Below are positions 1 to 9,297 of a stretch of 56,021 nt of DNA, piece after piece (position 1 is the first letter of the stretch; each line of letters opens with the position of its first letter). The notes beneath the pieces were generated by a model, which saw nothing but the letters and a program-made list of their open reading frames with translations, was not told where the DNA came from and did not search any database. A program made the position numbers and the translations under genes. The stretch is from JAZDRH01 sp047470865. Its GTDB lineage: Bacteria > Pseudomonadota > Gammaproteobacteria > Pseudomonadales > Pseudomonadaceae. The stretch spans positions 1 to 56,021 of the forward strand of contig NZ_JAZDRH010000021.1 of the NCBI RefSeq assembly GCF_047470865.1, written 5' to 3'.

Positions 1-224
1 ATTGTAATGATGGTAATCATGATTTTTAATTTATTAATTAATTGTATAGCTTTTTGAGTGCTATCTTCGTTTAATAAAGTGATGAGTATCTTAAATTAAA
101 TTATTTGGCTGTATATACTGCAAGAGAAAGCCTCTTCTGTATTTAGTTTCTGCTTTTTATAAAATCTTTACTAATATAGAGTATATGTTTTCGCCATGGA
201 TATAGAGATTTTTTTGAGCTATCT

Positions 225-250
225 GCCCTGCTTTTAAAGTAATGCAGGGC
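225..250. repeat. Inverted repeat downstream of the mfd-side gene
   Basis: Perfect 7-base arms GCCCTGC (225-231) and GCAGGGC (244-250) separated by 12 bases. It lies 40 bases past the stop of the interrupted small gene on the minus strand, so it may end mfd-side transcription. No clear T-run follows on either strand, so a Rho-independent terminator is not proven. I see no gene in bases 1-289, which are strongly AT-rich. Confidence 0.4.
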
Positions 251-289
251 ATTTCAATACATGTTGAATTTTATATGCCATCTGAGTTT

Positions 290-634
290 TTATTTACTGC
301 TTTTTTGTTCTATCCAGTTTTCAAAACCCGCAATAAGAAATTCTTTTATTTCATTATTAGGGCAGCTATTAATAAGTTTAGTATACTCTTCAATGATGCG
401 TTTGTTAGTTAGTTCAATAGATTCAATTTTAAAGCAAATAATTCACTCTATATCATAAAACTTTACACTAGGTATGTTATTCATTAGAAGCCAACCTAGG
501 GCTATGGGTAATGGCTCTGGCAAGCTATCTATAATTTTCTGATAGGTTTGAGCTAGGCTCTGTATTTCAGGGCCGTCCTCCTCCAAGTTTTGGTTAGGAA
601 TTCGGCCCAAGTTGATAAGTTGCTTAGCCCACAT
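290..634 (-). pseudogene. Small unknown gene after mfd, split by an in-frame TGA
   Basis: The ATG (634-632) directly follows the mfd stop codon. The frame runs 63 codons (ending VKFYDIE) to a TGA at 445-443, then continues in the same frame for 50 more codons (starting IICFKIESIEL, ending NWIEQKSSK) to a TAA at 292-290. The part after the stop reads like the helical C-terminus of a normal soluble protein, so the intact product was probably about 114 residues. A TGG to TGA change at this codon would explain the break. It could be a young pseudogene, a sequencing error, or a genuine 63-residue protein followed by chance open frame. I do not recognise the family. No signal peptide or membrane segment is visible. 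Its position suggests co-transcription with mfd. Confidence 0.45.
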
Positions 635-3600
635 TTATTTAGCCAGTTGCTCAAGTAAGGCTTCTACAGTATTTAAGCGTGCTTTGCTGTCATCCATTGG
701 TGCTTGGAATTTAAAGACTGTGGCGCCTTCAAATTTATATTTTTTCGGTTGAGTTTGGATAAGTTTAATAAGTTTCATTGGGTCTACAGGGGTATCTGCT
801 GCAAACTCTAATTTTCCACCAAAATTATTCGCATCTACTTTTAAAATACCTAGTTTTTCGGCGGCAAGTTTAATTTCAGTTTGGCGGATAAGCGCTTTGG
901 TTGAATCAGGAAGTAACCCAAAACGGTCAATCATTTCTACTTGTAAATCTTTCAGTTCTTCTTCGTTTTTAGCAGAAGCAATACGTTTGTACAAAACAAG
1001 GCGAGCGTGAACGTCAGGTAGATACTCATCAGGGATTAAACATGGCATATTAAGGTTAACTTCGGTGCCTGTACTTAATGGCTTATCAAGGTCAGGTTGT
1101 TTGCCGCTTTGAATCGCTTTGACTGCTTGTTCTAGCATTTCCATATAAAGGGTGAAGCCAATCGCTTGAATTTCACCACTTTGGTCATCACCTAAAAGCT
1201 CGCCTGCGCCACGAATTTCTAGGTCATGTGTGGCCAATACAAAGCCTGCACCTAGATCTTGTGCGTTCGCAATGGCTTCTAGGCGTTTTTGCGCGTCCTC
1301 AGTCATTTGTTTAGGTGGAGGTGTTAGAAGATAAGCATAGGCTTGGTGGTGGCTGCGACCAACACGTCCGCGTAATTGGTGCAACTGAGCTAAGCCGAAC
1401 TTGTCTGCGCGATCAATAATAATAGTATTGGCGCTTGGCACATCAATGCCTGTTTCAATAATGGTGGTGGCTACTAACACATTGAAACGTTTGTGATAAA
1501 AGTCGTTCATCACTTGTTCTAGTTCGCGCTCGCGCATTTGGCCGTGACCTATACCAATACGCGCTTCTGGCACTAACTCGGCCAACTCTTGGGCGCATTT
1601 TTCAATGGTTTTTACATCATTGTGGAGGAAGTAAACTTGGCCTCCACGTAGTAGCTCGCGAAGTAGAGCCTCTTTTACGATGGCATCTTGGCGTTGCATT
1701 ACAAAGGTGCGTACTGATAAACGACGAGCAGGAGGGGTGGCAATAATTGAGAGGTCACGCATGCCTGCAAATGCCATATTCAATGTGCGTGGAATTGGGG
1801 TGGCAGTTAGCGTGAGAATATCAACTTCACTACGTAGCGCTTTTAGTTGTTCTTTCTGGCGAACACCAAAACGATGTTCCTCATCAATAATAACCAAGCC
1901 AAGGTTGCTGAATTTCACATCCCCTTGCAGTAATTTGTGTGTGCCAATCAATATATCGACTTTGCCTTCAGCTAAGTCGTCAGTAGCCTGCTTAATTTCT
2001 TTGGCTGTTTTAAAGCGACTCATAACTTCAACTTTTACTGGCCAGTCGGCAAAACGGTCACGAAAACTGTTGTAGTGCTGTTGTGCTAGCAGTGTTGTAG
2101 GCACCAATACAGCAACTTGTTTGCCGCTTTGTACTGCAATAAAGGCTGCACGCATGGCTACTTCAGTTTTGCCAAAACCAACATCACCACAAATTAAGCG
2201 ATCCATAGGTTTGCCAGCTAGCATGTCATGGCGCACAGCGTCAATAGCGGTTAGCTGGTCAGTAGTTTCTTCATAAGGAAAGGCGGCGCTAAAGGTTGCA
2301 TAATCGGCACCAGGATCGCTAAAGGCAAAGCCTTCGCGAGCCGCACGACGGGCGTAAATATCTAGTAATTCAGCAGCAACATCGCGTACTTGTTCGGCGG
2401 CTTTGCGTTTGGCTTTTTGCCACTGCTCAGAACCTAAGCGATGAAGGGGGGCGTTGTTATCATCACTACCGCTGTAGCGTGCAATTAAATGCAGGTTGGA
2501 TACGGGAACATAGAGCTTGGCCTGATCAGCATATTCTAATAAGAGAAACTCTGTTTTTTGCTCTTCAATCTCTAGCGTAGTTAATCCTAAATAACGGCCT
2601 ACACCGTGGTCAATGTGCACAACAGGAGAGCCTTCGTGTAGCTCGGTTAAATTGCGAACGACCTGGTCGTTATGATAATTCTCATTAGCTTTGCTGTTGC
2701 GTTTACGTCGTTGTGTCATGCGCTGTCCAAGCAGGCTGCTTTCCGGAATAACCGCTATGTTATCTAATTGCATGCCATCAGAGAGTGGCGCTAGGCTAAT
2801 TGCAATGCGCGACGGTTCATTTAAGAAGCTTTGCCAATCGCTAACTTCAATGGGTTTTAATTTAATTCGAGCTAAAAGCTCCAATAGAACTTCACGGCGC
2901 CCTGCGGTTTCAGCTGTGAATAAAATACGTCCAGAAAACTGTTCGATAAATTGGCGTACGGCTGACATAGGCTCTGCAGCACGCGCTTCAATCATCAAGC
3001 TAGGCAAAGAGTAGGCCGCTAAGGTGTTTTTTCCTGCCCCAGTTTCTAGCGCATCTTGTACTAAGGTGATGCGCAGCCAGCTTTTCAGCTTGGCAAAAAA
3101 CTCTTCAACAGGAACAAAAATATCCGCAGGCGCTACAATGGGGCGTTCATTGTCATAACGACGATCTTCATAGCGTGTTCTAGCATCTAACCAAAACTGC
3201 TCAGCTGATTGCTCAATAGCCGGTAAGGCGAATACCTGTGTGTTATCAGGTAGATAATCAAATAGCGTCGCCGTTTCTTCAAAGAACAGCGGTAAGTAAG
3301 ATTCGATGCCCGCCGGTGTAATGCCTGTAGATAAGTCTTGATAGATAGGGCAGCGACGAAAATCAACATCAAAATGCTCACGAAAACGTGCCCTAAAACC
3401 TGCAATAGCTTCTTTGGTAAGAGGGAATTCGCGGGCAGGCAGTAAACGAATAGAGGCTACTTTATCAATTGAGCGTTGTGTTTCTGGGTCAAAGGTACGC
3501 AGTGTTTCAATTTCATCGTCAAATAGATCGATGCGATAGGGAAGATCACTGCCCATAGGAAACAGGTCAATCAACGCACCGCGGATAGCAAACTCACCAT

Positions 3601-4075
3601 GCTCATAAACTGTTTCTACGCAGTTATAACCAGCGGACTGCAACTGAATGCGCATTTGCTCAACATTGATTTTCTGTCCTATATCAAGCACCAAGCTAGA
3701 ACCTAGAATAAAGCTTTTCGGAGCTAGGCGGTGTAAGGCAGTATTGATAGGAACAATGAGTACACCATGGGTTAAGCTTGGCAGTTGATAGAGTGCTGAG
3801 ATACGTTGGGAAATAATATCTTGATGTGGTGAAAACACATCATAAGGTAAGGTTTCCCAGTCGGGAAAATGCAGTACAGGTAGATCAGGAGCAAAGAAAG
3901 TAAGCTCTTCCTTTAATCGTTCAGCGTTTTGGCTGGTGTCGGTTAAGAGTAATGTTAAGCGTTGGCTTGCGCTTGCTGCTTGTGCAATAGCAAGACCACG
4001 CGCAGCACCATATAGGCTGCCCCACGCTTGTTTGCCAGCGGTGTTGGGTATTTTAGGTAGTACTAATACAGACAC
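635..4075 (-). CDS. mfd: Transcription-repair coupling factor Mfd
   Basis: A DNA translocase that removes RNA polymerase stalled at lesions and recruits UvrA. The product is about 1146 residues, full length for the family. It shows a UvrB-like N-terminal part, a CarD/RID-type polymerase-binding region near residues 480-550 (HIDHGVGRYLGL), Walker A GDVGFGKTE near 628, the DEEH box (IIDEEHRFG) near 728, motif VI region (QLRGRVGRS) and a C-terminal regulatory domain. I chose the GTG at 4075-4073 (MSVLVLPKIPNTAGKQ) because this matches how Pseudomonas Mfd begins. An upstream ATG at 4156 would add 27 residues that do not look conserved. It diverges from gap, and a small broken gene follows it immediately. 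Confidence 0.96.
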   Translation of the reverse strand: MSVLVLPKIPNTAGKQAWGSLYGAARGLAIAQAASASQRLTLLLTDTSQNAERLKEELTFFAPDLPVLHFPDWETLPYDVFSPHQDIISQRISALYQLPSLTHGVLIVPINTALHRLAPKSFILGSSLVLDIGQKINVEQMRIQLQSAGYNCVETVYEHGEFAIRGALIDLFPMGSDLPYRIDLFDDEIETLRTFDPETQRSIDKVASIRLLPAREFPLTKEAIAGFRARFREHFDVDFRRCPIYQDLSTGITPAGIESYLPLFFEETATLFDYLPDNTQVFALPAIEQSAEQFWLDARTRYEDRRYDNERPIVAPADIFVPVEEFFAKLKSWLRITLVQDALETGAGKNTLAAYSLPSLMIEARAAEPMSAVRQFIEQFSGRILFTAETAGRREVLLELLARIKLKPIEVSDWQSFLNEPSRIAISLAPLSDGMQLDNIAVIPESSLLGQRMTQRRKRNSKANENYHNDQVVRNLTELHEGSPVVHIDHGVGRYLGLTTLEIEEQKTEFLLLEYADQAKLYVPVSNLHLIARYSGSDDNNAPLHRLGSEQWQKAKRKAAEQVRDVAAELLDIYARRAAREGFAFSDPGADYATFSAAFPYEETTDQLTAIDAVRHDMLAGKPMDRLICGDVGFGKTEVAMRAAFIAVQSGKQVAVLVPTTLLAQQHYNSFRDRFADWPVKVEVMSRFKTAKEIKQATDDLAEGKVDILIGTHKLLQGDVKFSNLGLVIIDEEHRFGVRQKEQLKALRSEVDILTLTATPIPRTLNMAFAGMRDLSIIATPPARRLSVRTFVMQRQDAIVKEALLRELLRGGQVYFLHNDVKTIEKCAQELAELVPEARIGIGHGQMRERELEQVMNDFYHKRFNVLVATTIIETGIDVPSANTIIIDRADKFGLAQLHQLRGRVGRSHHQAYAYLLTPPPKQMTEDAQKRLEAIANAQDLGAGFVLATHDLEIRGAGELLGDDQSGEIQAIGFTLYMEMLEQAVKAIQSGKQPDLDKPLSTGTEVNLNMPCLIPDEYLPDVHARLVLYKRIASAKNEEELKDLQVEMIDRFGLLPDSTKALIRQTEIKLAAEKLGILKVDANNFGGKLEFAADTPVDPMKLIKLIQTQPKKYKFEGATVFKFQAPMDDSKARLNTVEALLEQLAK

Positions 4076-4243
4076 GAGAAATTCTTTGCGTTGATAAATG
4101 AAAGGGTGATTGTAACCAGCTGATCTTTTGCCCGCTAGTATGATGTATACTTGCAAGTATTTGCATTATTGCTTGATGCTTCTTTGAACTCAGTCGATAA
4201 TGTAGTGACTTTTTAACTACCCTACAGAAAATAGGTATTGCTT

Positions 4244-5692
4244 GTGACTCAACAAACTGACCAGTGCCTCGGCGATTGGATCGAGCGCGAAGCCTTAGCA
4301 GAGGCGATGATTCCTCTAGTTGGCCAGCTGTATCGCAACAACAATGTGATTACTTCTATTTATGGTCGCGGTTTAATTAACCGTTCAGTTATTGCCATTT
4401 TAAAAGCTCACCGTTTTGCGCGTCACCGTGTAGGTGAAGGCAGTGGTTTGTCTGTGCAGGATACTTACCCTGTATTAAAGGCAATGTCCGAGCTAAATCT
4501 AGGCCCAGCTTCTGTTGATATCGGTAAGTTAGCGGTTAAGTTTAAAAAAGAAGGTAATGGCCAAAGCTTAGAAGACTTTGTTAAAGCGCAGTTGGCTGAT
4601 GTTGTGGGGCAAAAATCAAGCGAGAAAAAACCAGGTAAAGACGTTGTGCTTTATGGTTTTGGTCGTATTGGACGCTTATTGGCACGTATTCTTATTAGTA
4701 AAACCGGCGGTGGTGAAGGTTTACGTTTGCGTGCGATTGTCGTGCGTAAAGGTTCTGATGATGACCTGGCTAAGCGTGCTAGCTTATTGCGTCGTGACTC
4801 TGTGCACGGCACCTTTGATGGCACCATTATTGCTGACGAAGAAAACAACACATTAGACGTGAATGGTAACCTGATTCAGGTAATCTACTCTAATGATCCG
4901 ACCACGGTTGATTACACTAAGTATGGCATTCATGATGCATTGTTAATTGACAATACAGGCAAATGGCGTGATGAGGCTGGCTTAAGCCAACATTTACAAT
5001 GCGCCGGCATTGGTCGTGTGATTTTGACTGCACCTGGCAAAGGTGATCTGAAAAATATTGTACATGGTGTTAACCATGACATTATCAGTGCGGATGACAA
5101 GATCATTTCAGCAGCCTCATGCACCACTAACGCTATTGTCCCAGTGCTTAAAGCTATTGGTGATAAGTTTGGCATTGTTAATGGTCACGTTGAAACAGTG
5201 CACTCCTTTACCAATGACCAAAACCTGATTGATAACTTCCATAAAGGCAGTCGTCGTGGTCGTGCCGCCACACTCAACATGGTATTAACTGAAACAGGTG
5301 CAGCTACTGCAGCCGCTAAGGCGCTGCCAAGCTTAAAAGGCAAGTTAACAGGTAACGCTATTCGTGTGCCTACACCGAACGTATCTATGGCTATTCTAAG
5401 TTTGAACTTAGAAAAGAGCACTACGCGTGAAGAAGTTAACGAGTACTTGCGTCAAATAGCAATGCACTCTAATTTGCAAAAACAAATTGACTATGTGTGC
5501 TCGCCAGAAGTGGTTTCAACTGACTTTGTTGGCTCACGCCATGCCGGTGTGGTTGATGCACAGGCAACTATTTGCAACGATAATCGCGTAATTTTATACG
5601 TATGGTATGACAACGAATACGGCTATAGCTGTCAGGTTGTTCGTGTTGCTGAGGATGTGGCAGGTGTAAACCCACCTTCATTCCCAAAATAG
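4244..5692 (+). CDS. gap: Glyceraldehyde-3-phosphate dehydrogenase, long Pseudomonas type
   Basis: Interconverts glyceraldehyde 3-phosphate and 1,3-bisphosphoglycerate in the cytoplasm. The protein is 482 residues, longer than the usual ~335 because of a ~130-residue N-terminal extension, as in the gap paralogue beside mfd in Pseudomonas. The nucleotide-binding GFGRIGR is at residues 138-144 and the catalytic cysteine is C293 in ASCTTNA. The start is GTG 4244 (MTQQTDQCLGDW), with TAGG about 8 bases upstream. A TTG at 4238 is a weaker alternative. Whether it prefers NAD or NADP cannot be read here. A strong terminator follows. Confidence 0.95.
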   Translation: MTQQTDQCLGDWIEREALAEAMIPLVGQLYRNNNVITSIYGRGLINRSVIAILKAHRFARHRVGEGSGLSVQDTYPVLKAMSELNLGPASVDIGKLAVKFKKEGNGQSLEDFVKAQLADVVGQKSSEKKPGKDVVLYGFGRIGRLLARILISKTGGGEGLRLRAIVVRKGSDDDLAKRASLLRRDSVHGTFDGTIIADEENNTLDVNGNLIQVIYSNDPTTVDYTKYGIHDALLIDNTGKWRDEAGLSQHLQCAGIGRVILTAPGKGDLKNIVHGVNHDIISADDKIISAASCTTNAIVPVLKAIGDKFGIVNGHVETVHSFTNDQNLIDNFHKGSRRGRAATLNMVLTETGAATAAAKALPSLKGKLTGNAIRVPTPNVSMAILSLNLEKSTTREEVNEYLRQIAMHSNLQKQIDYVCSPEVVSTDFVGSRHAGVVDAQATICNDNRVILYVWYDNEYGYSCQVVRVAEDVAGVNPPSFPK

Positions 5693-5724
5693 GTGATGTA
5701 GTTAAACTACTACCTTTTTATAAG

Positions 5725-5750
5725 ACGAGGGCATAACGCCCTCGTTTTTT
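5725..5750 (+). terminator. Rho-independent terminator of gap
   Basis: Perfect 8-bp stem ACGAGGGC (5725-5732) / GCCCTCGT (5738-5745) with loop ATAAC, running into six Ts at 5745-5750. It lies 32 bases after the gap stop. Confidence 0.9.
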
Positions 5751-5894
5751 ATGGTATGAAGTCATTAATTTAGGCAAAAAGTATTAGCCAAACGTAGTAA
5801 TTCAAGTATTTGGGTAGCACTAAGTGGTCACTAGTCTCTATAATTGACGGGATTAAAATTATTCACGTTGAAGTGATGCTTTGGCATATTACGG

Positions 5895-5912
5895 ACCGCC
5901 TTTTATGGCGGT
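5895..5912 (+). promoter_or_regulatory. Leader hairpin upstream of nqrA
   Basis: ACCGCC (5895-5900) and GGCGGT (5907-5912) pair perfectly around a TTTTAT loop, 49 bases before the nqrA ATG. No T-tract follows, so it looks more like a structure in the leader mRNA than a terminator. The operon promoter must lie in 5751-5890, but I cannot place it securely. Confidence 0.4.
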
Positions 5913-5961
5913 TTCGTGCTTCAATAAATTAACGACTTACAAATCGTGGTTAGGCAACCCT

Positions 5962-7302
5962 ATGATTAAAATCAAACGTGGGCTAGATTTGCCCATAACA
6001 GGTGCACCGGAGCAGCGGATTGAAACCGCTAATCCAGTTCGCTCTGTTGCTGTCATAGGCTTCGACTACATTGGTATGAAGCCGACGATGGAGGTGACAG
6101 AGGGCGACCGAGTAAAACTAGGTCAAACTTTGTTCTCTGATAAGAAAACGCCTGGGGTTATATATACATCACCTGCAAGTGGTGTAGTAAAGGCAGTTAA
6201 CCGTGGCGATAGACGTGTGCTTCAATCGGTGGTGATTGAGTTAGAAGGTGATGATCAAATTACCTTTGCTCAATATCCAGCAACTGAGTTAGCCAGTTTA
6301 AGCGAAGACAAAATTCGCCAAAACTTACAAAACTCAGGCTTGTGGACGGCCATTCGTACGCGTCCTTACAGCAAAGTGCCAGCAGTAGATGCAAAACCTC
6401 ATTCGATTTTTATTAGCGTCATGGATAGTAATCCACTTGCTGCTGATCCTAGTGTTATTATCAATGAGTATGCTCAAGACTTTGAACATGGTCTTACTGT
6501 ACTCAGTCGCTTAGGTAAGTTGTTTGTTTGTAAAGCGCCAGAAAGCACACTTCCTACAACGCAGATTGCTAATCTTACAACTGAAACCTTCTCAGGCCCG
6601 CACCCAGCTGGCTTGGTAGGTACGCATATTCATTTTCTGGATCCTGTCAGCGCCTCTAAAACTGTATGGCATGTGGGCTATCAAGATGTTATCGCCATTG
6701 GTAAGTTGTTCACTACTGGCCAACTCTGGACTGAGCGCGTTGTTGCATTAGCAGGGCCTGTCGTTAATAAACCTCGTTTGTTGCGTACTCGTGTGGGCGC
6801 CAATTTATCTGATCTGACCGCCAATGAGTTAAATGCCGATAAAACAAATCGAGTTATCTCTGGCTCAGTTTTTGGCGGACGTACAGCGCGTAACTCCTGT
6901 GATTTCTTAGGTCGTTACCATGTGCAAGTGTCTTGCTTAGAAGAAGGTACGCACCGTGAAATGCTGCACTATTTGCGTTTGGGCGTAAATAAATTCTCTG
7001 TCATGAATGTGTACATTTCTAAGCTTTTTGGCAGCAAGAAGTTTGACTTCACGACAACCACTAACGGAAGTCCTCGCGCCATGGTGCCATTTGGCAACTA
7101 TGAGCGTGTTATGCCGTTAGATATTCTTCCAACGCAACTCTTACGCTCCTTAGCTGTAGCAGATACAGATATGGCACAAAAGCTAGGTTGCTTAGAGTTA
7201 GATGAAGAAGACTTAGCATTGTGCACATTTGTTTGTGCGGGTAAGTATGAGTACGGCCCGATTCTGCGGGATAACTTAACGCGCATTGAGTTGGAGGGCT
7301 AA
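5962..7302 (+). CDS. nqrA: Na+-translocating NADH:quinone reductase subunit A
   Basis: Peripheral cytoplasmic subunit of the Na+-pumping NQR complex, which oxidises NADH, reduces ubiquinone and exports Na+. 447 residues, the family length, beginning MIKIKRGLDLPITG, a typical NqrA start. The open frame extends upstream to 5881, but the added residues (MAYYGPPF...) are not NqrA-like, so I place the start at ATG 5962 with TAGG 7 bases before it. First gene of an unbroken six-subunit operon with two maturation genes. The 3-base gap to nqrB indicates coupling. Confidence 0.96.
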   Translation: MIKIKRGLDLPITGAPEQRIETANPVRSVAVIGFDYIGMKPTMEVTEGDRVKLGQTLFSDKKTPGVIYTSPASGVVKAVNRGDRRVLQSVVIELEGDDQITFAQYPATELASLSEDKIRQNLQNSGLWTAIRTRPYSKVPAVDAKPHSIFISVMDSNPLAADPSVIINEYAQDFEHGLTVLSRLGKLFVCKAPESTLPTTQIANLTTETFSGPHPAGLVGTHIHFLDPVSASKTVWHVGYQDVIAIGKLFTTGQLWTERVVALAGPVVNKPRLLRTRVGANLSDLTANELNADKTNRVISGSVFGGRTARNSCDFLGRYHVQVSCLEEGTHREMLHYLRLGVNKFSVMNVYISKLFGSKKFDFTTTTNGSPRAMVPFGNYERVMPLDILPTQLLRSLAVADTDMAQKLGCLELDEEDLALCTFVCAGKYEYGPILRDNLTRIELEG

Positions 7303-7305
7303 GCT

Positions 7306-8517
7306 ATGGGTCTTCGTGCATTTTTAGACAAAATCGCCCATCATTTCGAGAAGGGCGGTAAGTTAGAAAAGTGGTATGCGCTTTATGAAGCCATTGATAC
7401 TTTTCTATACAAACCAGGTAGCGTAACTAAAACTACTGCGCACGTACGTGACGGCATTGACCTCAAACGTATGATGACAACTGTATGGTTATGTACTTTC
7501 CCTGCTATGTTCTTTGGTATGTGGAACGTAGGTTATCAGGCCAACTTGGTTTTCCAAGCTAACCCAGAGCTATTGCAGTCAGCAACAGGCTGGCGTATGG
7601 CATTAACTGCACTATTAGCAGGTTTTGATGCAGGTAATATCTGGCATAACCTAGTACAAGGCGCTACCTATTACGTTCCCATTTATATGGTGACCTTCGT
7701 AGTTGGTGGTTTCTGGGAAGTGATGTTTGCCATGGTGCGCAAGCATGAAGTCAACGAAGGTTTCTTCGTTACCTCGGTACTTTTCTCTCTTATCGTTCCA
7801 CCAAGCATTCCTTTATGGCAAGTTGCGTTAGGCATTAGCTTTGGTGTAGTGATTGGTAAAGAAGTATTTGGTGGCACAGGTAAAAACTTCTTAAACCCTG
7901 CCTTAGTGGGTCGTGCATTCTTATTCTTCGCTTATCCAGCGCAAATTTCTGGTGATGCTGTTTGGACTGCTGTGGATGGCTTTGCTGGTGCTACCAATCT
8001 AAGCATTGCTGCAGCAGGTGGTATTACAGAAGTGATGAACCAAGGCACAACATGGTTGAGCGCCTTTATTGGCATTAAGCAGGGCTCTATTGGTGAAGTA
8101 AGTACTATTGCTATCTTCATTGGTGGTGCAGTGCTGATGATTATGAAAATTGCGTCATGGCGTATTGTTGCCGGCGTAATGCTAGGCATGATTGCCTTAA
8201 GCACTCTGTTTAATTTTATTGGCTCAGAAACCAATCCAATGTTCTCTGTACCTTGGTACTGGCATTTGGTGATGGGCGGTTTTGCGTTTGGTATGATTTT
8301 CATGGCTACCGACCCAGTGTCTGCAGCTATGACTAATACAGGTAAGTGGTTCTTTGGTGCATTAATTGGCGTGATGGTTGTGTTAATCCGCGTGGTTAAC
8401 CCTGCATTCCCAGAAGGTATGATGTTAGCGATTCTCTTTGCTAACCTATGCGCACCTTTGATTGATCACTTTGTAACGCAAGCAAATATCAAACGGAGGC
8501 TGGCACGCAATGTCTAG
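7306..8517 (+). CDS. nqrB: NQR subunit B, membrane subunit with covalent FMN
   Basis: Large integral membrane subunit (403 residues) of the Na+ pump. It carries an FMN attached by a phosphoester bond to threonine. The flavinylation motif DGFAGAT is at residues 224-230, making T230 the expected attachment site. The N-terminal cytoplasmic stretch (MGLRAFLDKIAHHFEKGG) is followed by many hydrophobic helices. It overlaps nqrC by 8 bases. The FMN would be added by the ApbE encoded later in this operon. Confidence 0.97.
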   Translation: MGLRAFLDKIAHHFEKGGKLEKWYALYEAIDTFLYKPGSVTKTTAHVRDGIDLKRMMTTVWLCTFPAMFFGMWNVGYQANLVFQANPELLQSATGWRMALTALLAGFDAGNIWHNLVQGATYYVPIYMVTFVVGGFWEVMFAMVRKHEVNEGFFVTSVLFSLIVPPSIPLWQVALGISFGVVIGKEVFGGTGKNFLNPALVGRAFLFFAYPAQISGDAVWTAVDGFAGATNLSIAAAGGITEVMNQGTTWLSAFIGIKQGSIGEVSTIAIFIGGAVLMIMKIASWRIVAGVMLGMIALSTLFNFIGSETNPMFSVPWYWHLVMGGFAFGMIFMATDPVSAAMTNTGKWFFGALIGVMVVLIRVVNPAFPEGMMLAILFANLCAPLIDHFVTQANIKRRLARNV

Positions 8518-9295
8518 TCAAAAAGAGTCTACTTCACGCACGATCATTACGGCATTAGTCATGTGCTTGGTGTGCTCAGTATTCGTTGCTGGTGCCGCTA
8601 TTGCGCTGCGTCCTGTACAAACAGAAAACCGCTTAGTTGATAAACAACGTAGCATCTTAATGATTGCAGGTTTAGCCGATGCCTCAGTAAGTAGTGCTGA
8701 GGTGAAAAAAATCTTCGCTGAACGTATTGAAGCACGCATTGTTGATTTAGATGCTGGCAAGTTTGTTGATGATAAATTTGATGTGCAAAGTTTTGATGCT
8801 TTGGTAGCAGCTAAAGATCCGCAATTGTCAAAAGCACTTACTTCACAAGAAGATATTGCCTCTATTAAGCGTCGTGAAAACTACAGTACTGTGTACTTAG
8901 TCAAAACAGGCGAGCAGCTAGATACTATTGTGATTCCTGTACGTGGCTACGGTTTATGGTCAACTATGTATGGCTTTATGGCGCTTAAAGGCGACCTAAA
9001 AACAGTGGCTGGTTTTGGTTTCTATCAACAAGGTGAAACACCAGGTCTTGGTGGTGAAGTTGATAATCCAAAATGGAAAGCACAATGGGTAGGTAAAACG
9101 GTTTATGACGCTAACAACGCTGTGGCATTGAAAGTAGTGAAAGGCGGTATTGACCCAGCTAAAGCACAAACCCAAGTAGATGGTCTTGCAGGTGCGACCC
9201 TAACGAGCAATGGTGTTGGCCACCTTGTTGATTTCTGGTTAGGTGAAAATGCCTTTGGCAAGTTCATTAAAAATCTGCGCGCAGGGGAGGCTTAA
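8510..9295 (+). CDS. nqrC: NQR subunit C, covalent FMN subunit
   Basis: 261 residues with one N-terminal membrane helix (about 12-32) and a periplasmic FMN-binding domain. The flavinylation motif DGLAGAT is at residues 224-230, with T230 as the expected FMN acceptor, followed by LTSNGV as is typical for NqrC. FMN-C passes electrons between the Fe-S centre and FMN-B. The ATG at 8510 lies inside the end of nqrB, and nqrD follows after 2 bases. Confidence 0.97.
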   Translation: MSSQKESTSRTIITALVMCLVCSVFVAGAAIALRPVQTENRLVDKQRSILMIAGLADASVSSAEVKKIFAERIEARIVDLDAGKFVDDKFDVQSFDALVAAKDPQLSKALTSQEDIASIKRRENYSTVYLVKTGEQLDTIVIPVRGYGLWSTMYGFMALKGDLKTVAGFGFYQQGETPGLGGEVDNPKWKAQWVGKTVYDANNAVALKVVKGGIDPAKAQTQVDGLAGATLTSNGVGHLVDFWLGENAFGKFIKNLRAGEA

Positions 9296-9297
9296 TC

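Noticed and set aside
443..445. TGA as a selenocysteine codon
   Set aside because: No visible SECIS-like stem directly after it and no selenoprotein motif. A nonsense change is simpler.
261..458. 65-residue hydrophobic frame on the plus strand
   Set aside because: It overlaps the more convincing minus-strand gene and is low-complexity Leu/Ser/Ile typical of antisense AT-rich DNA.
4076..4156. Longer Mfd start adding 27 residues (MQVYIILAGKRSAG...)
   Set aside because: The extra residues do not resemble Mfd, while the GTG at 4075 gives the N-terminus expected from Pseudomonas.
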